NCBI GenBank assembly: GCA_913061245.1
Contig: CAJXTO010000003.1
Span: 1-30,832, forward strand
DNA from: an uncultured Oceanospirillales bacterium
GTDB taxonomy: Bacteria; Pseudomonadota; Gammaproteobacteria; Pseudomonadales; Litorivicinaceae
Direction: 5' to 3'
Length of the DNA stretch: 30,832 nucleotides
In this document: piece by piece, positions 7,030 through 14,855 of the stretch
How positions within the stretch are numbered: position 1 is the stretch's first letter
Layout: each line of letters begins with the position of its first letter
The notes under the pieces: generated by a model
Seen by the model: only the letters and a program-made list of their open reading frames with translations
Told to the model about the DNA's origin: nothing
Database searches by the model: none
Made by a program: the position numbers and the translations under genes

Positions 7030-8608
7030 ACAGATCCACACAGATACCTTGATTATAGGAGCAGGCAGTGCTGGCTGCGTTCTAGCCAATCGCTTGTCGA
7101 AAAATCCTGACCACCAAGTTGTCTTGGTTGAAGCCGGCGGCAAAGATTCATGGCATTGGATTCACATCCCTGTGGGCTATCTGTACACCATGGGTAATCC
7201 AAAAACGGACTGGTGCTACAAGACAACACCTCAACCCGGACTGAATGGGCGCAGCCTCGCCTACCCACGCGGTCGCGTCCTGGGTGGCTGCTCGAGCATC
7301 AATGGCATGATTTATATGCGAGGCCAAGACGCTGACTATGAAGCCTGGGGTAACGATTGGTCTTGGAACGATGTCCTCCCCTACTATAAGCGCTCCGAAA
7401 ACTATCACCGCGGCAGCGATGACTATCATTCTGACCAAGGTGAACTTCTCGTCCAAGAACAACGTCTCAAATGGGATATTCTCGAGACATTTAAAAGAGT
7501 CTGTGAAGATTCAGGGTTCACGGATCGACCCGATTTCAATCGGGGCGATAATAGTGGCGTCGGCTATTTTGAAGTGAATCAAAAAAATGGAGTCCGTTTT
7601 TCATCGGCTCGCGCATTCCTTCACCCAGTCATGCATCGGCCGAATCTTCGGGTGATGACGAAAACGCTGAGTGAACAACTGATTTTCGATGGTGATCGCT
7701 GTGTCGGCATGGATGGCACCCATCGCGGCAAGCCCATTTCGATTCGTGCCAATCGAGTAATCTTAGCCGCAGGCGCGATCGGATCGCCTGCTCTCCTTGA
7801 GCGCTCGGGGATTGGTTCTGAGAGTGTCTTAAAACCGCTCGGCATTGAAGTGAAGACAGACCTTCCTGGGGTTGGGGAGAATCTTCAAGATCACCTTCAA
7901 GTACGGCTGCAATATCGACTGGAACGCGGTGATACATTAAACCAGCGCGCGAACTCATGGATTGGCCGTATAAAAATGGGATTGCAGTACGCCTACAATC
8001 AGTCCGGTCCGTTATCGATGGCGCCAAGTCAACTCGGTGCATTCTTTAAATCGGACGATGACGTTGAACGTGCTGACTTGGAATTTCATATTCAGCCCAT
8101 GAGCGCAGACAAGTTGGGTACCGAATTACACCCATTCCCTGGTATGACAGCAAGCGTTTGCCAATTGCGCCCAAAAAGCCGTGGCACCACCCATATCAGT
8201 GGAACCAAGGCAAGCGACGCACCAACCATTGACCCACGCTACTTCTCTGATGCGTACGATCGAGAGGTGGTATGCAAAGCCATTGAGAAAACGCGTGCGT
8301 TAATGGATCACCCTCTACTTGCTGAGTTCGCTCCAACTGAGCATAAGCCTGGGCGCACACAAGAGACACCCGAAGACCTTATTCAGGCTGCGGGCGATGT
8401 TGCAACCACGATATTCCATCCAGTTGGCACCGCGAAAATGGGGCCTGATTCAGATCCAATGGCCGTTGTTTCAGACAAACTTGAGGTCCATGGGGTGAGT
8501 AATCTTTACATCGCAGACGCGTCAATCATGCCGACAATCACGAGCGGCAATACGCACGCACCTGCAGTGATGATCGCTGAGCGACTCGCTGAGTGGCTGG
8601 ATCACTGA
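7022..8608 (+). CDS. GMC family FAD-dependent oxidoreductase (choline dehydrogenase-like)
   Basis: A 528-aa glucose-methanol-choline oxidoreductase that oxidises an alcohol with FAD. The FAD-binding GAGSAGC motif is at residues 13-19, with the LVEAGG acidic end of beta2 near 35-40. The GMC signature RGRVLGGCSSINGMIYMRG follows, then the second signature GAIGSPALLERSGIG. The catalytic pair is present as His466 (FHPVGTAKMG) and Asn510 (SGNTHAP). No signal peptide or membrane anchor is visible. Choline dehydrogenase (betA) is the closest general type, but no betB, betI or betT is nearby, so the substrate may be another alcohol. It overlaps the phosphatase gene by 8 nt. Its 3' end overlaps the convergent gene by 7 nt. 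Confidence 0.93.
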   Translation: MTEQIHTDTLIIGAGSAGCVLANRLSKNPDHQVVLVEAGGKDSWHWIHIPVGYLYTMGNPKTDWCYKTTPQPGLNGRSLAYPRGRVLGGCSSINGMIYMRGQDADYEAWGNDWSWNDVLPYYKRSENYHRGSDDYHSDQGELLVQEQRLKWDILETFKRVCEDSGFTDRPDFNRGDNSGVGYFEVNQKNGVRFSSARAFLHPVMHRPNLRVMTKTLSEQLIFDGDRCVGMDGTHRGKPISIRANRVILAAGAIGSPALLERSGIGSESVLKPLGIEVKTDLPGVGENLQDHLQVRLQYRLERGDTLNQRANSWIGRIKMGLQYAYNQSGPLSMAPSQLGAFFKSDDDVERADLEFHIQPMSADKLGTELHPFPGMTASVCQLRPKSRGTTHISGTKASDAPTIDPRYFSDAYDREVVCKAIEKTRALMDHPLLAEFAPTEHKPGRTQETPEDLIQAAGDVATTIFHPVGTAKMGPDSDPMAVVSDKLEVHGVSNLYIADASIMPTITSGNTHAPAVMIAERLAEWLDH

Positions 8609-8883
8609 TCACGTTGTGTACCGATAAAATCATCGAGCCATCGGCTGCCTTTTAGGTCTTGAATCCGCTCGACTTCGGCTTTGAGATCGTCAATCAATGG
8701 CTCTAATTCAGACTCGTGGAGATCAGCAAACTCAACCATATTACAAAGCTGGATATGCATATTGACCAGCATGTAATACGCGTTATTTTCAACCATCAGT
8801 GCCCGGGCACGGTCGGGTGATGCGTGCATCAATTGATTTGTGATCTTGGCAAATGCTTCAAAATCGAAGATTGTATTACGCAT
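8602..8883 (-). CDS. Small acidic conserved-looking protein, function unknown
   Basis: I do not recognise this 93-aa protein. It is helical, acidic and soluble, with no signal peptide. The C-terminal half is rich in Glu/Asp/Leu (LHESELEPLIDDLKAEVERIQDL), which could form a short coiled coil. ATG at 8883 is chosen over the upstream ATG at 8895 because GGAG sits at ideal distance before it. The divergent VOC gene begins 43 nt away. The 3' end overlaps the GMC gene by 7 nt. A helper or regulatory role toward one of these neighbours is possible but unsupported. Confidence 0.72.
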   Translation of the reverse strand: MRNTIFDFEAFAKITNQLMHASPDRARALMVENNAYYMLVNMHIQLCNMVEFADLHESELEPLIDDLKAEVERIQDLKGSRWLDDFIGTQRDQ

Positions 8884-8926
8884 CAATGTCTCCATAACGA
8901 CTTAAGAACAACCAAACGAGGTATGT

Positions 8927-9346
8927 ATGGCCAGCGCCCCATTTCATCTAGCATTCCCTGTCTCAAATCTTGAGGCAACCAAAGACTTTTTCATTAACGT
9001 ACTTGGTTGTGGAACAGGACGCACATCGGAACGTTGGATTGATTTCGATTTCTTCGGGCATCAGGTGGTTGCGCACTTAGCAGACGATGAACAGACGCCT
9101 GCTCCAACCAATCCTGTTGATGGCAAGCAAGTCCCAGCAAGCCACTTCGGTGTCATTCTTGAATGGGATGAATGGCATCAGTTAGCGGACAAGCTTAAGG
9201 CTGCAAATATCGAATTCTTAATCGAGCCGAATATTCGGTTTGAAGGCGAAGTCGGCGAGCAGGCGACTATGTTTTTCACAGAGCCGTCAGGTAATGCTCT
9301 TGAGTTCAAATCCTTCAAAGATATGTCGCAAATTTTTGCCACCTAA
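8927..9346 (+). CDS. VOC (glyoxalase/dioxygenase fold) family protein
   Basis: A 139-aa vicinal-oxygen-chelate fold protein with two beta-alpha-beta-beta-beta modules. The first begins FHLAFPVSNLEATKDFF, placing a likely metal ligand at His7. Further candidates are His45 (FFGHQVVAH) and His73 (ASHFGV). The terminal segment TEPSGNALEFKSF gives Glu126, the usual last metal ligand. Many close relatives are annotated loosely as glyoxalases or dioxygenases, and the reaction is not predictable. A GAGGT ribosome site precedes ATG 8927. It sits upstream of an unrecognised gene, with 69 nt and a small palindrome between them. Confidence 0.9.
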   Translation: MASAPFHLAFPVSNLEATKDFFINVLGCGTGRTSERWIDFDFFGHQVVAHLADDEQTPAPTNPVDGKQVPASHFGVILEWDEWHQLADKLKAANIEFLIEPNIRFEGEVGEQATMFFTEPSGNALEFKSFKDMSQIFAT

Positions 9347-9356
9347 TCTTTGATTT

Positions 9357-9373
9357 GTGCACTGCGAGTGCAC
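9357..9373. promoter_or_regulatory. Perfect inverted repeat in a short intergenic gap
   Basis: GTGCACT (9357-9363) and AGTGCAC (9367-9373) form a perfect 7-bp dyad around GCG. It sits 11 nt after the VOC stop and 43 nt before the next start. No T tract follows, so it may be an operator or a weak 3' hairpin rather than an intrinsic terminator. Confidence 0.35.
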
Positions 9374-9415
9374 TACCGTTACGACAAACACCGATAACAA
9401 TAATGAGGATGGTGT

Positions 9416-9796
9416 ATGAAGACAGAGACTCTGGCCGCAGAGGCTGTGTTGTTGGCCGTTGAAGACAGTGTCGTCAATGGTCACTCACAAGGTATTCATT
9501 TTGATTCTTGGGACCACGTCTTTTCAGAAGGTGGTCCATTATTTGACGCACTGATTGATTATGAGGCGTTTGAGCCGTTCACTGGCTGTGATTTACCCAC
9601 CCGTGAGCAAGTGCAATTAGTCTATGAAACCTACCGCTCAAGACTCCATATCTTAAGCTGGATGCCTCCAACTCAAGCCTATTTACAAGCAATCCAGATT
9701 GACCAGTTCTTCCCAGCTGGACAAGCCGCTTTCGCGGTTCGCCCAGCATCAATCGACGCGCTGAAAACGCTCTTGAAAAACGAGTTTGCGCTTTAG
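9416..9796 (+). CDS. Protein of unknown function, 126 aa
   Basis: I do not recognise this family. The protein is soluble and acidic, without signal peptide or membrane segment. The visible pattern is an N-terminal helix, then a segment rich in aromatic and acidic residues (DSWDHVFSEGGPLFDALIDYEAFEPF). A helical middle with a single Cys follows, then a C-terminal PAGQAAFAVRPASIDALKTLL. A GAGG site precedes ATG 9416. The 3' end shares a TTAG with the convergent DsbA-like gene (TAG on plus, TAA on minus). Its place after a VOC gene suggests a metabolic accessory, but nothing stronger can be said. Confidence 0.75.
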   Translation: MKTETLAAEAVLLAVEDSVVNGHSQGIHFDSWDHVFSEGGPLFDALIDYEAFEPFTGCDLPTREQVQLVYETYRSRLHILSWMPPTQAYLQAIQIDQFFPAGQAAFAVRPASIDALKTLLKNEFAL

Positions 9797-10446
9797 GCGT
9801 TTGGCTCAGCCAAGAGATCTGTGATGTCTTCAAGCATCGCATCAGCGCCTTGATGGCGAACTGCGATCGGGAAGGCTTCTCCATTGTGGATTAACAATAC
9901 GCTCGGATATCCCTCAACCTGCAGTCGCTCTGCCAATTGCCGTTGTTCATCATGCACGGCACGAACATCGTCAGATGCTAGGGCTTCAGCGAAACTATCG
10001 CGATTAAATCCGAATTCTTCAGCCAAATCGCAAAGTACGTCTATATCCCACACATTGCAGGCTTCCGTGTAGTAAGCATCTTGGATACGCTCACCGAAAG
10101 CTTCACCACGCCCGGCAAGCCTTTCAGCAGCGATCACTGCTCGACAGCTAATGAACGTGGTTCTCGGTGGTGGTGGCGTCTGATCCCAATAGGCATAGTT
10201 GAAAGTAACACCACAAGTCGATTCAATTCGATCCCAAGTACGCTTTAAATAATCCACCATCTCATCGGGCATCGGTATATCGGAATCGGCTGCCAACCCG
10301 CCAAGTAGTGAGACCACTGGTAAGCCTTCAGGGAGTTTCCCCTTCAGAGATTTCCAAGTTGGACGAAAGCCATAACACCAACTACACATGGGGTCATGCA
10401 CGTAAATAAGGACACTATCTGGAGCGTCTGTTTCAGGTGTCGTCAC
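9793..10446 (-). CDS. Cytosolic DsbA-family (thioredoxin-fold) protein
   Basis: A 217-aa DsbA-superfamily protein with active-site CSWC at residues 21-24 (DPMCSWCYGF), a helical insertion, and a cis-Pro loop in EGYPSVLL near residue 180. There is no signal peptide, so it acts in the cytosol, unlike true DsbA. It is closer to FrnE-like or 2-hydroxychromene-2-carboxylate-isomerase-like relatives, with the CxxC suggesting redox chemistry. The start codon is GTG at 10446, inside the 3' end of the PcaC-like gene (14-nt overlap), indicating coupling. It is the last gene of the alcohol dehydrogenase/aldehyde dehydrogenase/PcaC-like operon. Its partner is unknown. Confidence 0.85.
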   Translation of the reverse strand: MTTPETDAPDSVLIYVHDPMCSWCYGFRPTWKSLKGKLPEGLPVVSLLGGLAADSDIPMPDEMVDYLKRTWDRIESTCGVTFNYAYWDQTPPPPRTTFISCRAVIAAERLAGRGEAFGERIQDAYYTEACNVWDIDVLCDLAEEFGFNRDSFAEALASDDVRAVHDEQRQLAERLQVEGYPSVLLIHNGEAFPIAVRHQGADAMLEDITDLLAEPNA

Positions 10447-10807
10447 GAATTACTTCCATTGCGTTACGTAGAGAATCAAGACCTGCAGGAAAGCCACAAT
10501 ACACTGCAATTTGCATACAGACATCCCGAATCTCTTCAGGACTGACACCATTATTTAAGGCCCCTCTCACGTGACCTTTAAACTCATGAGGACGATTCAG
10601 AGCTGCAATCATGCCAAGATTAATCAACGATCGGTCTCGATCTGATAACGTCTCTCTATTCCAAATTTCATCCCAGGCGACTCGAGTGACAAAATCCTGC
10701 ATCGGCATGGTGAGTTCGTCGGCTTGAGACAGCGCGCGATCAACGAACGCGTCACCCATCACCTTTCGACGCTTTGCCAGTCCTTTTTCAAAGCTGTCTT
10801 GGCTCAT
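10433..10807 (-). CDS. Carboxymuconolactone decarboxylase (PcaC-like) family protein
   Basis: A 124-aa all-helical protein of the carboxymuconolactone decarboxylase family. PcaC itself converts 4-carboxymuconolactone to beta-ketoadipate enol-lactone in protocatechuate breakdown. The family core is clear: SDRDRSLINLGMIAALNR, then EFKGHVRGALNNGVSPEEIRDVCMQIAVYCGFPAGLDSLR. The redox CxxC of AhpD-type members is absent; the two Cys are seven positions apart. It therefore resembles the PcaC side, but no other pca gene is in the window, so I do not assign pcaC. It starts with an ATGA overlap on the upstream aldehyde dehydrogenase gene and overlaps the DsbA-like gene by 14 nt. Confidence 0.88.
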   Translation of the reverse strand: MSQDSFEKGLAKRRKVMGDAFVDRALSQADELTMPMQDFVTRVAWDEIWNRETLSDRDRSLINLGMIAALNRPHEFKGHVRGALNNGVSPEEIRDVCMQIAVYCGFPAGLDSLRNAMEVIRDDT

Positions 10808-12246
10808 AATTTAATCCCGATACATCCGTATTTTGTTTCTAAGAACTCTTCAATTCCATGCGGCCCGCCTTCGCGCCCGAGGCCTGATTCTTTCACACCA
10901 CCAAATGGCGCCACTTCGGTTGAAATAATTCCGGTATTAACACCGATAATTCCGTAATCAAGTGCTTCGTACACCCTAAATGTGCGCGATAGATCTTCAG
11001 TGTAGAAATACGCAGCTAATCCATACTGCGTGTCATTCGCCAAAGCAATCGCTTCTTCTTCTCGATCGAAGCGGTAAATTGGTGCAACAGGACCAAAGGT
11101 TTCTTCTGAGGCCATCCGCATGTCTTTAGTAACGCCCACGAGGACAGTGGGACTATAGAACAGAGGACCTGCGTCATGCGGCGAACCGCCACACACCGCC
11201 GTTGCACCTTTGGCGAGTGCATCCTCAACATGCTGTTCTACTTTCGCTTTACCGTCTGCGTTGATCAGAGGACCAATTTCTGAGCCTTCGGTCTTACCAT
11301 CGGCCACCTTCATCGCCTTAACTCGCGCTGAGAATGCTTCAACGAAGCGGTCATGGATCCCACTCTGCACTAAAATACGGTTTGCACAAACGCATGTTTG
11401 TCCCGCATTTCGGAATTTACAGAGCATCGCGCCGTCGACCGCTGCGTCGAGATCCGCATCATCAAATACGATAAATGGCGCATTACCACCCAGCTCAAGC
11501 GAGAGCTTCTTGACGCTGTCCGCGCATTGGCGATACAAAATTTTACCGACTTGCGTTGATCCGGTGAACGTCACTTTTCGGACGCGACTGTCACCAGTCA
11601 ACACTTGCCCAATCGCGGGCGCATCCATGCCTGTAACGCAGTTAATTACTCCTGCTGGCATTCCTGCTTGATTGGCCAGCTCACAGACAGCCAATGCCGT
11701 CAGTGGCGTATCTTCCGATGGCTTAATAACCACGGTGCACCCTGCTGCAAGCGCTGGAGAAACTTTCCGAGTAATCATTGCGAGCGGAAAATTCCAAGGC
11801 GTGATGGCAGCAACCACACCGACAGGCTGTTTAATCGCAAGGATGCGCTTGTCTGCCATATGCGGAGCGATCACATCACCGTAGATCCGACGACCTTCTT
11901 CAGCAAACCAATCGACAAAACTTGCACCATAGGCGACCTCACCACGTGCTTCGGCAAGTGGTTTACCCATTTCTTCTGTAATGAGTTCAGCAAGCGCTTC
12001 TGTATGCTCTGTAATCAGGTTAAACCAACGACGAAGGATGGTAGCGCGCTCTTTGGCGGTCAATGCAGCCCATTTAGGAAATGCGGCTTCGGCAGCATCA
12101 ATGGCTGCCTTACAATCGTCCGCTGAAAGATCTGCAACCTTCTCAACGATCGCACCTGTTGCTGGATTAATAACATCAAAGGTCGCCCCGGATGAAGCGC
12201 CCACCCACTGTCCATTGATTAACGATAATGGTTGATATAACGACAT
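10804..12246 (-). CDS. gabD: NAD(P)-dependent aldehyde dehydrogenase, succinate-semialdehyde type
   Basis: A 480-aa aldehyde dehydrogenase matching the GabD subgroup, which oxidises succinate semialdehyde to succinate. Asn152 (ITPWNFP), Glu251 (LELGGNAPF) and Cys285 (NAGQTCVCANR) form the catalytic set. The cofactor loop TFTGSTQVGK is at 227-236, and the C-terminus PFGGVKESGLGREGG is typical. The extra Cys two positions after the nucleophile is also typical of GabD, where it can form a redox switch. It lies 7 nt downstream of a zinc alcohol dehydrogenase and overlaps the PcaC-like gene by ATGA. The pair could take an omega-hydroxy acid such as 4-hydroxybutyrate through its aldehyde to a diacid. 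The true substrate could be a related semialdehyde. Confidence 0.88.
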   Translation of the reverse strand: MSLYQPLSLINGQWVGASSGATFDVINPATGAIVEKVADLSADDCKAAIDAAEAAFPKWAALTAKERATILRRWFNLITEHTEALAELITEEMGKPLAEARGEVAYGASFVDWFAEEGRRIYGDVIAPHMADKRILAIKQPVGVVAAITPWNFPLAMITRKVSPALAAGCTVVIKPSEDTPLTALAVCELANQAGMPAGVINCVTGMDAPAIGQVLTGDSRVRKVTFTGSTQVGKILYRQCADSVKKLSLELGGNAPFIVFDDADLDAAVDGAMLCKFRNAGQTCVCANRILVQSGIHDRFVEAFSARVKAMKVADGKTEGSEIGPLINADGKAKVEQHVEDALAKGATAVCGGSPHDAGPLFYSPTVLVGVTKDMRMASEETFGPVAPIYRFDREEEAIALANDTQYGLAAYFYTEDLSRTFRVYEALDYGIIGVNTGIISTEVAPFGGVKESGLGREGGPHGIEEFLETKYGCIGIKL

Positions 12247-12253
12247 GTCTTAC

Positions 12254-13381
12254 TCACTCAAAACACACAATTTGACGAACCGCTTGGCCTTCAGCCAACC
12301 GTTCCATCGCGGTATTAATCTCTGTTAACTCAAGCGTATGCGAAATCATCCGCTCGACCGGAAGCAATCCTTTCTTATGCAAGGCGATAAAGTTTGGGAT
12401 ATCGCGAGATGGGACACAAGAACCCACGTATGAACCCATCAGCGCACGTTCCTCGGTCACCAAACGCGCAGCTGCGACTGACAATCGATCGGACGGATTC
12501 GGCAAAGCGGCTGTCACCGTCCGCCCACCGCGTCGAGTAACCTCGATCGCCAAATCGAGCGCGGGCATCACACCTGCAAATTCAGCAGCCAAATGAACCC
12601 CTCCTGAGGATAACGCTTTGACTTGTTCAACCGCGTCAGGGTCTCTGGCATTGACGAAGTGATCAGCACCAAGTTCACGGGCTAACGCTTCTTTATCTGG
12701 GTTCGCATCAATCGCGATAATTTGGCGCGCACCACCTGCATGTGCACCCAATAGTGCAGATAGGCCAACACCACCTAGACCCACGATAGCGACTCGCTCA
12801 CCTGCGTGTAATCGCGCAGTGTTTAGAACCGCCCCGCAGCCTGTCAGAACAGCACACCCAAAGACTGCCTGAACAGTCGGATCAAGATCAGACTCAATCG
12901 GTACAAGGCTTCTCCGATGGCACACTGCATAATCAGAAAAACAGGATATTCCAAGATGATGCAGTATCGGTTCACCATTCACTGAGATCCGCTTAGCACC
13001 AGACAACAACGTACCCTCTGTATTGTGTTGAAGCCCTGGCTCACACAGTGCAGGACGACCCTCTGCACAGCAATCACAATGACCACAACTGGGTACAAAG
13101 ATCATCGCAACTCGCTGTCCAGGTTGCAGATCACTTCCGCCGGGTCCAACAGCGACAACTTCTCCGACAGCCTCATGCCCAAGAGCCAAGGGTGTAGGAC
13201 GTGGCCGATCGCCATTGATGACGGAAAGATCGGAGTGACAAACACCAGCAGCGAGGATTTTAATCAGCAACTCATCAGGGCCTGGAGCCTCAAGGTCTGC
13301 TTCGACGATCTGTAGAGGTTGCGTCTCGTTATAGGGCCTTGGGATGCCCATTTGTGGGAGTAACGAAATACGGGTTTTCAC
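12254..13381 (-). CDS. Zinc-dependent alcohol dehydrogenase (MDR superfamily)
   Basis: A 375-aa medium-chain dehydrogenase. Catalytic zinc ligands are Cys48 (GVCHSD), His69-Glu70 (LGHEAVGEV) and the GCAVLTGCG segment near 175. The structural zinc site is Cys99, Cys102, Cys105 and Cys113. The NAD-binding GLGGVG lies near residue 200, followed by an acidic residue (AIDANPDK) that favours NAD over NADP. GTG at 13381 is the start, with GGAG about 8 nt upstream. It appears to be the first gene of a four-gene operon with the aldehyde dehydrogenase, PcaC-like and DsbA-like genes. A palindrome lies 46-60 nt upstream. Glutathione-type formaldehyde dehydrogenase is less likely because the pattern is that of the general class-III-like group. 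Confidence 0.9.
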   Translation of the reverse strand: MKTRISLLPQMGIPRPYNETQPLQIVEADLEAPGPDELLIKILAAGVCHSDLSVINGDRPRPTPLALGHEAVGEVVAVGPGGSDLQPGQRVAMIFVPSCGHCDCCAEGRPALCEPGLQHNTEGTLLSGAKRISVNGEPILHHLGISCFSDYAVCHRRSLVPIESDLDPTVQAVFGCAVLTGCGAVLNTARLHAGERVAIVGLGGVGLSALLGAHAGGARQIIAIDANPDKEALARELGADHFVNARDPDAVEQVKALSSGGVHLAAEFAGVMPALDLAIEVTRRGGRTVTAALPNPSDRLSVAAARLVTEERALMGSYVGSCVPSRDIPNFIALHKKGLLPVERMISHTLELTEINTAMERLAEGQAVRQIVCFE

Positions 13382-13426
13382 GGGATGTTCTCCAGTTTGT
13401 TATTACTTACCCCGTCCGTGGGAACA

Positions 13427-13441
13427 CTCACCTTAGGTGAG
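13427..13441. promoter_or_regulatory. Palindrome upstream of the alcohol dehydrogenase operon
   Basis: CTCACCT-T-AGGTGAG is a perfect 7-bp dyad with one central base. It sits in the 73-nt gap between the NAD(P)HX repair gene stop and the GTG start of the alcohol dehydrogenase. A TTGAAG just upstream on the minus strand could be a -35 element, but no good -10 is seen at normal spacing. No T tract is present. It is a candidate operator for the four-gene operon. Confidence 0.45.
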
Positions 13442-13454
13442 CTTCAATAGTGAA

Positions 13455-14855
13455 TCAAGCAATCTTCATCCGACCGATTCGATCAATTGCATCTGAGGCG
13501 ATCACATCAGGACCACGTTCGGCTAGCGCGTCGAGAAATGCCTTTGCATGAAGCCACACACCAGTCACTGCCGGACTCTGAGACCCTTGGGCCCAAAGGC
13601 TCGCAATGATGCCGGCTAAAACATCACCAGATCCCGCGGTGCCAAGTGCCGCATTGGCTACCGGGTTAAGCCAGGGTGGTTGTCCAGAAATCAAAGTACC
13701 TGCGCCTTTTAAAACCCATGTCGCATTAAAAAGCGCCTCGAGTTCTTTGAGCATCACGAGTCGATCCGACATCGGGACTCCAGTCAATCGCTGTGCTTCA
13801 AGAGGGTGCGGTGTACCAATCCATGGGGATTTCCGATTCTCTAGATGGTTCATGGCGAGCCAATTCAGCGCATCCGCGTCGACGACCAAGGGAACATCTA
13901 TCCCCCACAATGCTTGAATCACATCAGCCGCATCAGATCCTAGTCCAGGCCCTACAACGACTGACTGGCATCGCGCGCCACATTGAACGATGGTTGGGAT
14001 ATCCCAAGAAATCCGAATCAACTCCGGCACATCAAATTGTGGTGCATCTGTTGCCCAAAAGACTTTTCCGGCACCTGCCCTCAGCGCAGCCAATCCAGAC
14101 AACTGGCCTGCTCCTTCCATACCGTGCCTTCCCCCGACAATTAATACACTACCTCGCGTTCCTTTATGTGCAGTGTCTTTCTGGCGTGGTATATCAATCA
14201 CATCGTCGGTCACTAAGCGTGTATGCAATGGCTCTGGATCAACATCCCAGGGCTCAAGCATCTCAAGCTCAACAGAACCAGCAAATGCAGGCCCTTCACC
14301 TGTGAGGTTTCCTGTTTTCTGCGCAAGGAAGGTCAAAGTAATGTCGGCAGACACGATTGGGTCAAAGGCTTCACCTGTCGATGCATTGAGACCCGAGGGG
14401 ACATCTAAGGACAACACGCGTGAACCGGATGAACGATTGCGGTTGATCCATCTAATCGCGTCACCAATAGCGCCGTCAGGTGGTCGATCACATCCGGTAC
14501 CCAGTATTCCATCAACGATCCAATCGGATTGATCTGTTTCAGGAAGTTGACTGAGAACCGAGCCACCAAGATCCTCATATAATGTGCGCGCTTTGAGTGC
14601 ATCGCCCTTTGAATTTGCGAGCGACACAACGCTGACCGGCACCCCTGACAAGATAAGAAATGCAGCGACCCCATAGGCATCACCACCGTTATTACCAGGC
14701 CCGGCAACACAGATAACCGATGCCGGTTGTTCCTTCATTAGACGCTCGAAGGCTGCCTGGGCTGCACGCAACATCAAGCAATACCCTGAAATACCAGACT
14801 CGATAATCCGGCGATCCAGTGATCGTGATGCGTTTGAATCCAACGTTCCTGACAT
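13455..14855 (-). CDS. nnr: Bifunctional NAD(P)HX epimerase / ADP- or ATP-dependent dehydratase
   Basis: A metabolite-repair enzyme of 466 aa. The N-terminal YjeF domain epimerises damaged NAD(P)H hydrates and the C-terminal ribokinase-like domain dehydrates them back to NAD(P)H. The epimerase half shows GPGNNGGD at about 52-59, DGILGTG and DVPSGLNASTG. The dehydratase half shows KGTRGSVLIVGGRHGMEGA, VVGPGLG, VVDADAL, TPHPLEAQRL and NAALGTAGSGDVLAGII near 405. ATG 14855 overlaps the DMT permease TGA as TGATG; an in-frame TTG lies one codon earlier. In many gammaproteobacteria this gene (yjeF) sits by tsaE/amiB, which are not here. It shares a transcript with a DMT permease instead. Confidence 0.92.
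   Translation of the reverse strand: MSGTLDSNASRSLDRRIIESGISGYCLMLRAAQAAFERLMKEQPASVICVAGPGNNGGDAYGVAAFLILSGVPVSVVSLANSKGDALKARTLYEDLGGSVLSQLPETDQSDWIVDGILGTGCDRPPDGAIGDAIRWINRNRSSGSRVLSLDVPSGLNASTGEAFDPIVSADITLTFLAQKTGNLTGEGPAFAGSVELEMLEPWDVDPEPLHTRLVTDDVIDIPRQKDTAHKGTRGSVLIVGGRHGMEGAGQLSGLAALRAGAGKVFWATDAPQFDVPELIRISWDIPTIVQCGARCQSVVVGPGLGSDAADVIQALWGIDVPLVVDADALNWLAMNHLENRKSPWIGTPHPLEAQRLTGVPMSDRLVMLKELEALFNATWVLKGAGTLISGQPPWLNPVANAALGTAGSGDVLAGIIASLWAQGSQSPAVTGVWLHAKAFLDALAERGPDVIASDAIDRIGRMKIA

Noticed and set aside
10433..10807. Assignment of the PcaC-like gene as pcaC of a protocatechuate pathway
   Set aside because: No other pca, cat or pob genes are in the window and its operon partners are alcohol and semialdehyde dehydrogenases.
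13793..14532. Plus-strand frames up to 180 codons opposite the NAD(P)HX repair gene
   Set aside because: The minus-strand gene shows every family motif across this region; the opposite frames are Ser/Pro/Arg-rich shadows.
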